Part shown: positions 35,931-47,295 of the stretch, piece by piece
How positions within the stretch are numbered: position 1 is the stretch's first letter
How the letters are laid out: every line of letters starts with the position of its first letter
Assembly: GCF_018691265.1 (NCBI RefSeq)
Contig: NW_024881295.1
Span: 16,415,904 to 16,479,903 of the forward strand
DNA length: 64,000 nt
Direction of reading: 5' to 3'
Source of the DNA: Tyto alba
Lineage: Eukaryota; Chordata; Aves; Strigiformes; Tytonidae
The notes under the pieces: generated by a model
What the model was told of the DNA's origin: nothing
The model's database searches: none
What the model saw: the letters and a program-made list of their open reading frames with translations, nothing else
Program-made: the position numbers and the translations under genes

Positions 35931-38900
35931 AAATGGAGTGTAGACACTTGTTATCTTTAACACTGAGGCACCAGGTAGTGTTCCATCTAGACCCAAACAA
36001 CTGAATTTATGCATGAATTAGGTCCCTAGTTTCCTAATGCAAGAGTTTGAAATGAAGTGAAACAAATTCTTCTTACAGATGAGGGTGTTTGGAGTCTATA
36101 AGAAAAAACAGAGCCCTTACCCACTTTATAACCAGTAGCTCTACAGCTGATTACAGCATTCATCCTGGGTTAGGGAAATCCCAATACAGATCTTTACTCT
36201 GCTTATTTAAGGAATGTGAACCTTAAATTTTTTAAACTAATGTCTTAGTAACTAAATTATAGAAATATTCCCTCCCAATGTTTCCTTTTGGAGATACCTC
36301 ATTACGTGTAAATGACTGACTCATTGCAGACCAGGCTTGGATCTCTCTTGCACATAGCTAGTGGTTGTCCTTAATGTGGACATGGATTCAGTCACCCTCA
36401 CTTTTTCCACACTGTATTTAATTGTGTTCACCAAGAATATCTCTGACAGGTAAAAAGCCAAGAATGATTCTGTAACCTGGTAGTTGCAGCATTTGCTGGG
36501 TAGATGAGCCACCACTTAAGTTGCTGAGCTGTTTAAAGACTTGAATCTTAATTGCCTCCATCAAGCGAGTACCCTGGACACTCAGCGCTCTGACTGTTTC
36601 GGGCTCTGTGTTTTCTCATTTTAGCTATAAATTCCACTCTGAACCTGAAAAGCTTTTCTTGCGGAAACTGATAGTGTACACTGCTATATGAAGTGCCTGT
36701 TGTGACACGTGAGCTAATCAGAAAATTCCAGTCTGACATTTCTGCAGCCTATATGTTGGAAACTTGTGTTTCCCCAGGCTGGAACTGAGTTAGAGGACAC
36801 AACGGCTGGTTGGTTTTTGTCTTAAAAATGAGGCTTCTATCAAAAAATTCTCACCTGCTGCTTTGGTTCCTCCTCTGTACAAACAGGCTACCACAAGAAT
36901 CTAGGTGTCCCAAGTAAAAAGCTGGCACATATGAGAAATATGATGAGAAATATGATGATGCCATCTCAGGCAAATTCAACCACCTTCCTTCCACTCATCA
37001 TTTTAACAAACGCACTCTGATGATCATGTTCCTAATCTCCTTGTTCCTCATGCACAGAGGAACACAGAGCCTATGGAACTGACAAAAGGAATGATCTCCT
37101 ACCCTTCTACCATTAAATTCTTTCTCCCTTACAGCCAAAACTGGGACAGCAAGCCATTCCAAAAGTCAAGTTTGCAAGCAAATCAATTAATATCATTACC
37201 TATGTAATATAATTTGCAATATATATCAATTTTTTTTAATTTAAAGGTGCTTCTGAAATGGAACTGGTACTTCAAGGGAAACAAATAAACACAACGCATG
37301 TCCCAGATGACCTTTTACTGCCAAATACAGAGGCTTAATATTTTAAAATTTTACGTGGTATGTGACTGAGCAGCAGTACCAAATGAACTACAAATACATA
37401 CTGGCAGTACAGTGTCTGTGCATATGAGACAGAACAACCATTGGCTCCAGTGAGAAATAACATGCATGTATTTCTCATTGTATAAGATAGCTGGACTTTA
37501 ATCTGCAACATTTAGTTTCACAGCTGTAAGCGTTAAATTTGCTTAAAACAATTATGAACTCCAGTTTGGACTACAATATTTCAGGAAAGTAAGTTAATCA
37601 GATAAGAAACCCCAACCCTCCACTGGGCAAAGTTCAGTCACCATCTGAAAGAATATTTACAGAAGGTCTTTTCTCACTCAAACAGTATACTTCATATGAC
37701 TCAGGTAATACACCCTTAGTTTATGTTTGTGCTACATCAACCAGTCTCTGAGGACAGATGCCCGAAATGTATTGTAACTGTACAAACAGATGTTGTTCTG
37801 TGGTATAAATGTTAAAGAAAAAAGACTATGTAGATGGGAAGACTACAGGAAAGTAGTAAGATATGGAAAGGTCCAGGGAAGAGCTTATAGGCAAGTTATT
37901 TCCCACCCTCACCACAGTTAAGTTTGCTTTTAACATGCCAGCCATGTTTTCAAACAGTTATAACCTAGTCCCATTGAAATCTGCCAGGTTACACCACTTT
38001 ACAGTCTGAGGATCTAGCTTCAAGAATGGTCCTTTAAAAAAAAAAAAAAAATTGTAAACCATTCATCCTCCCAAATAGCTTATCAGCATGAGTGTCTCAC
38101 ATGGGCAGAAATTATCTCACTAGCTTTCAATGAAATGTAATTAAATAACTTATAGTAGGAGTCCAGAGGCTCCTGCCTGGTTTTAATTATGTTTTCATTA
38201 AAGCAAGCATTGCTGTTGTCCAAGTGAACTGCAAGTTCTGCAGCGTGGCCTGTACTGCCTCTGCAGAACCTATGTGAACTGCAAGCTCCAGCATATTCTA
38301 GCTGAGCTACTTTACTGTAAAGAAATTAAATGCTACAGCGTGCAGTGTAAGACGGTCAATTTTAAAGCTACTTGGTTTGAAAGAAAGCAAACATTGTTAT
38401 TTCCTTCTTTTACTTTACTGCTAAGAGAAATAAGGATGCTAAGCCACTACTGAGGAAAGCAGCCTTATGCAATAGACAAATAGCACTTGCAAATACATAT
38501 ACAAGTCTCATGATACTGTTCAAGTAATGCAGACATAATACCTTCCTAATAGAAGAAAAATAAAAGAAGAATGATATTTGAACAACATAACTTCCAACTG
38601 AAACGTGGCAAAGAAAGCAAGTAGTTTGTACATAAATTCTAGGCTATATAGTTTGGTTTAGCATCTGCTGCAATAGTAGCTTTTCCCCTAAAGCCCCTGC
38701 AGTTATTAATATTGAGAAAATAGGATTATTGTCTGAACAGCACAGAAATGAAAAACTGTATCTGCAAGCTGTCTGCTTATTTAGAAAGCATTCAAGACAG
38801 TTTATCTTGATAACACATTTGAAGAACAACTTTGGGAAACTGAGCCTTTTGGACTATTTTTTGATTTCTCTTCCTCTCTGCAGACGACCCATGATTTTTT

Positions 38901-39811
38901 TTCTAAGTGACACTGAGCACACAAATTCTTGCTACCACATGCATGGGAAGGGTTTCTAAGAGATTAAATTCAAGGATTCCTAATCATAATATTAGAATAA
39001 TAAAGAATGATTTGGAGGGCTTCCTACCACGGTAAGCTTGCCCTGAAGTATGTAAAATCAGCTACTGCCATTACATACAGAGGTAAGTGTGTCTCAGACT
39101 GTTTTTATTTCATATCCTAGCTAGAAGAAACTGGAAAACACCTCAAAGGGAAAGTGGATTAATATACTGGCCCTGATGATGGTTGCTAGGCACCAAGCAA
39201 TGCAGAGAGGACTACAACAAACCACATTTCAAGCAGATTTAGATATTGTATTAATGAACATAGAGCGCCATTAAAAGTCAAGGGCTGATTTAAACAATCT
39301 TGCCCAGACTATTCAAAAAGGAGTATTATTTTATCTTGGCCTACTCTTCAAAAACAGATACAATACCCATGTAGATGAACACATCGACAGTTACAAACAC
39401 ACAACTTATACTTAATTCTCAAAGAAAGGAAGGTGAAATAGCATTCAGGACTCCTACTGAGCCCAAGCTCAGTGGTTCACTTGCAAAGCATCTGTTGCAG
39501 GATGGGAATCCAAATCCTAACCCGCCCATCCTCACTTTACTCCTGGAAGCATTTGCATCTTTGCAGCTCTTGGCTCTACATCCAACCATCCTGGGACCCT
39601 ACCCACCTCGTGCTGCCTGGCTGGGGGGGGATTGGGCCCTCTGCTGCCATACATGCCAGTCAGCATGCTCCCTGAAGGGGACACTTAACATGCGGCAAGT
39701 TGTACCATACAAAGAGGTATTTCCAGGGGAGCTGCATTGCCTTTGAGTTCATCTGGCACATGTCCAGGGGAAAATGTACGTCTCTGTGCTTACTGTAAAA
39801 CAGACCAGAGG
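35931..39811. other. Non-coding stretch, no gene recognised
   Basis: Contains an A18 run (38036-38053), a short duplication of 'atgagaaatatg' near 36930-36955 and the composite repeat at 38224-38285. An X-box-like string, GTTGCTAGGCACC, occurs at 39182-39194. Frames at 39375-39746 overlap and resemble no protein I recognise. Confidence 0.6.
38224..38285. repeat. Direct 12-mer pair enclosing a 9-bp hairpin
   Basis: GTGAACTGCAAG occurs at 38224-38235 and again at 38274-38285. Between and overlapping them, GTTCTGCAG (38235-38243) and CTGCAGAAC (38261-38269) are exact inverted copies with a 17-base loop. It may be a local duplication; no function is proposed. Confidence 0.8.
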
Positions 39812-39912
39812 AAATCAAAGAATCATAAAATAATCTGGGTTGGAAGGGACCTCTGGAGGTCACCTGCTCCAACCTCCCACTCAAAGATGGGCTCTGTGCT
39901 CAAAGCAGACTT
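39812..39912 (-). mobile_element. CR1 LINE 3'-tail fragment, antisense
   Basis: The + strand reads 'caaagaatcataaaataatc' (the reverse complement of the CR1 terminal octamers), then 'gggttggaagggacctctgg', 'aggtcacctgctccaacctc' and 'ccactcaaagatgggctctg'. This is the classic reverse-complement CR1 3' end. It is less diverged than the 30.5-kb fragment. It is truncated after about 100 bases, so only the tail inserted or survived. Confidence 0.9.
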
Positions 39913-40920
39913 TAGGTCTTTAAACAATTCTGTCCCTAAAGAGATTCAGCTTCAGAGTCTGAACGGTTTGGGGATTTATTTATTTTTTTTTTTATTGGCA
40001 AATTCAAGTCTTTGATCACAGTTGTTTTTGTGGATGCATGACTGGAAATAAAATAATATCCTAAATCATCCCAGATTTTGGAATTCAGATCCAAACTTCT
40101 CAGTAGTTGTCCATCTGTTCAAAATGCTTCTGTGAATGTAATTTGATTCTGGTGCTTTAATTTTCCCCCTGTATTCTGATTATTACTACAGGTACTTAAA
40201 TAAAAGATAATAAAATAAAATAATTTAAAAAAAAAAAAAAAAGGGCAAACTGCTGTCACCCCAATCCAAAAAACTCCAAACAGTTCTGAGCCAGTGAAGG
40301 AACAGATCAAACTGCAAATACATAAAAAAGACACAAACTCTATTCCAAAAGTTTTATCTTCAGTTGAGGCCATACTAAATTTCTCTATTAAAAAGTACTT
40401 CTAAGTGAGCAATTTCCTCACTATTTTCTGCAACACAGAGAACTCTCTAGGTCATCTGCTACTACAGCAGAAGCCTCTGTTCATATTTTCAGTTACCTTA
40501 CATCATATCTTCAGAGCACATTATTGTTTGTATTTATCTTCATATCTTTTAATAAATTTTATTTTCAGGTTGTATCATAACGTGCTCCAATCTACTAATG
40601 GTGTTTGGACAGGATTTTCATTTTTAAAAGTTTTTTTAGGCTCTAATGTATTAGTTCTCTTCTGTGATTTATTGTTTCAAACTTAGTACCTTTATTTTGT
40701 TATACAACTTACTCTTGTAGCAAAATGTAGAGTAGCCCTGGAGAGGGCTAATCTATGAATTTCTGCCATTATAAAGTGGTAACAATTACCATCATTACAG
40801 GAAATAGTTATTGCCCTACTATCTCCAGCTCTTCAACCAGTTCTTTGATTAAGCTGTGATCCTGACAGTAGCAGTATTAGCACAGGGAAAGGAAAGAGTT
40901 AATGGGGCAGTTGAAAGTAG
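39913..40920. other. Non-coding stretch, no gene recognised
   Basis: An A16 run lies at 40227-40242 inside AT-rich sequence. No frame has recognisable similarity. 40781-40793 has a small inverted repeat, GGTAA-CAA-TTACC. Confidence 0.6.
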
Positions 40921-40924
40921 CAGA

Positions 40925-41208
40925 AGGGCAGGCGACCCTCGGCCTCCAGTTACTCCAGTTCATGTGGTGCCCAGGTGGGGAGGAAGACGACTTCTATTTC
41001 ACAGACAAACCTGGAGACAGCTGACTACGGCAGTAACTTGGATTCATCCAGTGTAAGAGCCATTGCTGCATCAAGTGAGCGATCTGCTCCGCCGTTCCGC
41101 ACCGCGGGGGATAACTGTTCCCCCGGCTTGGGCAGCAGCACACAGAGCGTCTGCCAGTGCTTCAGCAGCCACACTTCATCTCATCTATCAGCATGGTTCC
41201 CGAGGCAG
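40925..41208 (+). other. Candidate first exon with ATG and consensus donor
   Basis: This segment is GC-richer than its surroundings, with CpGs concentrated at 41078-41205. It ends in an ATG at 41193-41195 in a favourable context (A at -3, G at +4), followed by four further codons and one base, reading MVPEA+G. The exon would end at 41208 with CAG|GTGAGT, a full match to the U1 consensus donor, in phase 1. The coding part would be tiny and the rest 5' UTR. I see no TATA box and cannot name a gene. It may equally be a non-coding exon or a chance donor. The other frames (for example 40975-41325) also stay open but look unlike any protein I know. Confidence 0.35.
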
Positions 41209-41352
41209 GTGAGTTTACCTTCCAAACCAAAATGGGTGGCCAAGGGAATGGCACATTATTACCACTATTTAGTAACTTCTGTGATGACCTATTTGCCTCC
41301 ACCAGTCCCAATAAGAAGGCTCTAAGTCCTCCCTCCTCTTTTATGTGCTCCA

Positions 41353-41400
41353 AAGCCAAATATTTATTATGTTGTGAAGCCAAATATTTATTATGCTGTA
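41353..41400. repeat. Two tandem 24-bp copies
   Basis: A 24-base unit beginning 'aagccaaatatttattatg' is repeated back to back (41353-41376 and 41377-41400) with two or so differences. A decayed third copy ('aaaatatttattt') follows to about 41415. It is a recent local duplication, about 150 bases after the candidate donor. Confidence 0.85.
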
Positions 41401-43374
41401 AAAAATATTTATTTAAGATATGTCCTCACATGTTATTCGGTCATTTAATATTGGGTTAATTATTATAATACCTTTATGCTTTCATAACAGATTAAAATCT
41501 ATTATCTTCTCATTATTTAGATTCTGGCATGATGCAGTACACTTCCGCTATTATCTGTATTCACTGATTCTTGTAATCAAAGCCAAGAACTTGTAAAGTG
41601 ACTGCTTGAAGTTAGCATTCTACAACTACACTTAGGCATCTAAAACAGTGGTCTAACTTTCCAAAGTGCTGATCATACAGCTTCTACTTTAACTTTCAGG
41701 ATGAAGAATAAAATCCAAATTTCAGTGGCTTTTTTTTTTTTTTTAGGAGACTGGTTTTCAAAGTTTATTTGACATGTTGTGCTTTTATTTTAAATTGTAC
41801 AGATAGAAAATTTGACAGATGAAGCAGAAAAGCCTGACTAAATAAATAAAAGCTTTTATATCCATACTGGAATTCATTGCCACAATAAATGAGGGAGTTC
41901 AGAACTTCTGAGACATTTTAAAAGGCATGCACATGTACCAAATGTCTTTTAGAGCCTAGGCCAACTGTTATGAGGAAAAATATTTCCCTTCTCAAATAAG
42001 ATTGCACATTATAATGGCTTTTCCTCTTCCATTCAGACACCATTACAGTCCTCTGCGAAAGGAAGGAGAGTGAAGAAGAAAGCTAATATCTTTTGTAATG
42101 TGGCAATTACAATGTTCTCACGAAGCACCCTAAAGCTCACTACAGCACTACTTTCTGCTCATTTCTAAAATCCCGTGTTCCCATTCTGAAGTTCAAAAAT
42201 CCCTCTTAGATTGCAACATATATGGACACAAAAATATCTCTGTTCTTCTCTTTTGGCCTTAATACCAATGTATAGACAAGAGTTTATCAGTAATACAAAT
42301 TTTGACATTCCAAAGACAACAATATTCATACTACTGAATTTTAAGCACAAGCACAGGATGAAAGCTCCACCACCCTGCCACAAAGGAAGTCAGAGAAGAG
42401 AACAATAAATTTAAGAACCCATGTAATATCCAATATAGTCTAATTATGGATCTAGTCTGATAACCTATATTGAATAGTCGCCAGTTTCTGAAATTTCATA
42501 GGGAAGCATAAATCTCCATCATACCCTTGGATGAGATTAGAAGTTTGTGAACACACGGGAAATATAGAGATGCAAGGAACTTCACCGATTCCCACAGGCA
42601 AACCTCTTATGTCAAAGTATATGGCATAATTACACTATGATAGCCACTACGTTATCACATTTAAGTCCATCTACCACATTGTCTTATCAGTAAATCCTAC
42701 AGTTTAACAACTTTATAAGCATTTCACAAGTTTCTGCAGTTACATGTAAAGAAAACAAGAAAACTTGTGTTGCTAACAGATACAGTACATAATTGTATTA
42801 AGGGTAAATATAATGTCTATGGAAAACAAAATAAAGGTAAATCATGCTCAAAATGTTTCCTTACTCTGGCACCAACTAGAAGTTGCCCCAGTCAATCAGT
42901 TAATTTTACCTAATGTAGCTGGAACAGTGTCAGGCCTGTCAAGGAGATAGACATGCTCACACCTCTGCCAGCTGCACAGTTCTTCCAAATGACTTGTCGT
43001 GCATGAAGAGAAGATGTAAGAGTCTGCCTTAATCCACTACTGTGTCAGAACATAAAGTCTTCAGGATAGTGACTCACTACAATGACTGAAGTTGAATTAT
43101 TACATTTTTTTATTTTATTTGAATCACTCTGTATCTAGCAGGAAGCTCTCATTCTCTGTCCTGGTCCTACATCAACATTATATACCATGTAAATTTGAAA
43201 TAACAAATCTCCCTCCTAGTTTTAGACTTCAGGAGTGGGATGCAGAATTTCAAGTGTATATATCCCATTTCGTATAAGAGGTTGAGGAAGGGAGGAGAAA
43301 GCAGAACTGCAAGTGCTACAAAAAAAAGGATGCAGTTTATCCTGATGACTATTTCAAATTGCTAGTTGCAAACC

Positions 43375-43396
43375 TTTTTTTTTTTTTTTTTTTTTT
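43375..43396. repeat. Poly(T) tract, 22 T
   Basis: An uninterrupted run of 22 T followed by 'aaag'. It lies about 240 bases upstream of a 29-base A run, so the two could pair as an inverted pair of tails, though no element is recognisable between them. Confidence 0.95.
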
Positions 43397-43627
43397 AAAG
43401 AGGCACTCTTACTCTTTTTTAACAAAGTTATCATAACCTATAGTTCAGAAGAAACTGTGCTGCATTCAACCTGGAATTGTTATCCACCTTTCTAAACCTT
43501 TCCACAATTCGAAAGAATCTGAAGGCAATGAGACACTACTCTCCTCACGGCTATTGTTCCTTCTCTTCACCCAGATCACTTTCCTGTTATGTTTTTAATT
43601 CCAGCACTACAAGATTGGAAGCTTTTG

Positions 43628-43634
<7 letters not shown>

Positions 43635-43663
<29 letters not shown>

Positions 43664-43672
43664 CAACAACAA
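43635..43672. repeat. Poly(A) 29 then (CAA)n
   Basis: 29 A followed by 'caacaacaa'. No polyadenylation signal or element body is recognised just upstream. The reading frame that includes the run of lysines is an artefact. Confidence 0.95.
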
Positions 43673-44563
43673 GCAAAAAACAAACATAACCCTTTGGCCA
43701 CATTCTCAAACCAACAACTCATAAAATACCATGGCTATACCAATGATTCTTGGTACTTAATCGATTTAAATTGTGACAGTTCTCAAACATTAAATCACAA
43801 AAGTTAAGGAGGTTTGGGCGCAAGAAGAACCCGAATACAAAGTCTAAGCAGAAATATTGTAGAAAGTGGACTATGTGATTATAGTGGCAATGCTCTTCTC
43901 TAGTCCTCAGTGAGCTAATATGGGGCTAGATACACAGGTTCTGAACACTTGCCATGAATGTAACATAGTGGAGTCTCATGACATACTCCAGGCAAAGGGA
44001 AAGGGTCAGCAAACCCTGGGCAAAATCCCACTTTATGGTTTCTCTTTTTTTGTTTGGTTTAGTTTGTTTTAAATTTACTTCACCCTCTTCTGAAAAGTAA
44101 ATGACAATATTTCTTCCATAGTCCTATCATGTTGTCCTACTCATACAGAAGCTGAATAAATATGTAGAGTACTTCAAGGAAATTCTAAAATGAAAGCATG
44201 CCCACCTCTGCCAAAACTCACTTAAAGCCAGTGGTTACGTGTATCACGCTAGCTCTCCAGAATGGTTGATAATCGGAATATTAAACATTATAGAAAGCAC
44301 ATAGGAAAGGAAGGTCCCTAAAGTATATATCAGCAATTTCAGAGCCCTAACTGCTTTATTCACAGTAAGACAGGAAGAAACACCTGCACGTGCCACTGGG
44401 TGGAACCTCAGGAGCAGCAAGCCTAACAGTGCATGGAAGCAATACCATCTGTCAAATCTCAGCCTACTGCCTTAAATTTAAACTTGACATGCAGTAAAGG
44501 TGGCACAAAACTTTTACTGTGAGGTATCAGATACTGCAACTATTAAGGATTCATCTTCTGGTG

Positions 44564-44595
<32 letters not shown>
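44564..44595. repeat. Poly(A) tract, 32 A
   Basis: The longest pure homopolymer in the window, preceded by 'cttctggtg' and followed by 'gaggcaaggtag'. Such a long pure run should be unstable, so it is either young or an assembly-sensitive spot. Confidence 0.95.
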
Positions 44596-44599
<4 letters not shown>

Positions 44600-45289
44600 C
44601 AAGGTAGTATTAAACAAGTCCTGAAAATAACAATATTTTTTTTTCTCTTCACAAAAGATAATCTGAATGACCTACAAGCTATTCTATTGAGAATACTATA
44701 AAATCATTGGAATAATGTTGCATATTTCCTATTAAAAATTTCTTCTCCATGTTTTATCTTACATCCATTAGAAGCAGGTGAAAACATAGCTATCATAATT
44801 AAGAACAAATTTTATGAAGTCCAAAAACATTCCAGTGACATCCTTATACTCTCATATATTTTGTTTCAAGGCAATAGTACTTTATTACACTTCTAGACAT
44901 GTAAGAGTCAGACACCTCTTCCAGCTGTACCGTTTAAGAAAACGTAGCTTAAAAAAAAATAATCAATATTACACTGACAGATATAGTGCTATGACAGAGT
45001 AGTCCTAAACCCCCTCCTCCTGTCTCAGTAACTTTGCACAGTTTAAGAAACTGAAAATGCTATGTAAACTCACACATTCTTAAATATAGGCATGCAAAGC
45101 AGTAATTTGCTATGATATATGCTACTTGCTATGATACATGTCTTGCTTCCAGACAGCTCTTGATATTCAGATAAACTCACTCAGATATCAGCTTGTACTG
45201 ATATATACATTCTCTGTCCACATTCAGGAAAAAGAACCTAGCACTTTGAGAAAACTGTTTCAGTTATACTGGATTGCTTCTTCCAAGCA

Positions 45290-45415
45290 CTACGCTGAAA
45301 TATTTGGGGCAGGGATCTTCTTTTATTCTCTATAATGCCTAGCACAGTGGGGTCTGGCCTACTACTAAGGCTCCTAGCAGCTTTGATTCTTTAAATAATT
45401 TTACTGCAGTCTAAT
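45290..45415 (+). mobile_element. Ancient L3/MIR-like 3' tail
   Basis: In sense order: 'atatttggggcagggatctt', 'ttttattctctataatgcct', 'agcacagtggggtctggcct', 'actactaaggctcctagcag', then a T/A-rich end. This is the widespread amniote tail pattern 'tttggggcagggactgtctt…gcctagcacaatggggtcc…ggggctcctaggtgct'. I am confident it is an old interspersed repeat but unsure between L3/CR1-group LINE tail and a MIR-type SINE that shares it. Confidence 0.6.
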
Positions 45416-47255
45416 GGCATAGATGTCACAGATCAATCTGTGCACTACTCTGTGCTGCTAATGCAAATGCTGTGTGCTACTCAAGTGTTATTTCACTACA
45501 TGGCTGCACTCACTCAAGATAGCAAACCCAAGAAGACAGCTTCACCTAAAGCTGTATTAAAGATATTTTAATAAGAATACACAAAATGCTTCTAGAATCA
45601 GCTCCAGCCTATTGAAATTCAACCTACTCCTCCAATTCTGAAACCCCTGTCAGAAGCAGACTGCTACTATACTGCGTTCACCTGAACAGTGATGACCATA
45701 TACTGTCCTTCACCCTCCCAAACACACACAGGCATGCTATCCTAAACAGCAGGCACTGATATATATTCAGAACTAATAGCTTCCAACCACAGCACAAGCA
45801 TTCGTATCAGTAATGGAAGGGGAATAGCACCTCAAAAACAACAGAAAAACTCACAATTGGTAAGAATTAAAAAAACTGAAAAAAATAAAAAAATTTAAAA
45901 AATCAGTATTTACACATTATCTTCCTCACAGTTAGGCTGCTTAAGAAAAAACCCAGATAAATATTAGTAAATGAAGCTTCTTTGTTCTTTCCAATAAGGT
46001 TCTTTCAAGAAACAAACACATAATTTATATTGCTAGTAACTATTTTTCTCCTAATGAAATAACCTAATTTGGAGAGAAAAATAAAAACATTCTCTTCTGC
46101 AGTTTTACACTAGTCTTTTAAAAAGTGGTTATCCATATTTATACTCAGAGCCTTATTAAAGCCTATAATAAGTGTTATTCACATAATTTAGTTCATATAT
46201 ATTTTTACTGGATTTATTTGTGCTGGTTGAATTAGAGCTATCAGTTTGAATCACTTACCGGAAAGCTTAATCTCAAGCATTTTTGTAACCATTTTTTAAC
46301 TCCTTTGTCCTATGTACTATCAGAGGCTTTTGAAAAGTGTATAATTAGTGTTCCAAATAGAACTAAATTGATTTTCTTCAAATCACTATATTAACTATTA
46401 TTAAAATGACAAAGGCATTGCCACAATACATACACTTATAATCGACAAGTGGAAAACACTGTAACACCTCACCAGTGTTACTTCTATGGGCTCTGTGACC
46501 TTCTCCTGATATTGTTAAAATTCTTCTCTTTAAGAAGTGTCAAACAGGAGCTGATGCCTGCCCTAAATCCAGGTAGCTCACTCAAATGCCAGAAGTGAAA
46601 GCAAATGTGGTAAAACAATTAGCATTTTGCCTATTTCCTTATTAGTTGTGACTGGATGATTATTTTTTTCATGACAGTTCTATACTTAGAAGAGTTGTGA
46701 AAATGGAAATTCAATAACAAAAAAGGTTCTGCTCAGATTTCTAGGCCATAAAGACAGCTTCATCAACATTTTCACATAGGGATTGAACCTGGGATAAGTC
46801 CAGGAAGAGTATCTGGTGATCTAAAGAGTCCTTATAGGACCCTCCTGATCCTACACGATGTGTTTCTAGATTTCTGTCCCGTTTTGAATCTGAGCTTCCC
46901 AAAAGTTCATTAATCCAGAAAGTGGTTCGTGCTAATCACCCTCCACTTCTGCTGATATAAGAGAGAACTACAGCCAATCAGAAGTCGAGCAGATCCAACC
47001 ACAGATTATCTAACACACCAGTTTTGCTTTGCCCATCTTTAGAAATTCAGAACTTCAATTCCAAGTTTCACTAGATTGCTCTAACATCCCCAGGAGATCA
47101 GTAGCAACCACTAGTGATCCATAAAAGAAATCTTATCAACAAAATATAAGTTTAACAGCAAAATTTAACAGAAGCATGTGTATAAATAAGAGGATCTCCA
47201 TTCGGATTGCATCAGTCTGGATTCAAATGGCATCCTGGTGATATATTAATGTGTT

Positions 47256-47295
47256 AAAAAACAAACAAAACAAACAAACAAACAAAAAAAACAAT
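47256..47295. repeat. (CAAA)n array
   Basis: Alternating 'caaa' and 'caaaa' units over about 40 bases end in A7-AC. It is a simple repeat on the A-rich + strand. Confidence 0.9.

Larger units (their letters stand above)
41416..45285. other. Non-coding stretch, no gene recognised
   Basis: Contains a T15 run (41730-41744) and three long homopolymer tracts listed separately. The frames are short. No splice-supported continuation of the 41.2-kb candidate exon is visible. Confidence 0.6.
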
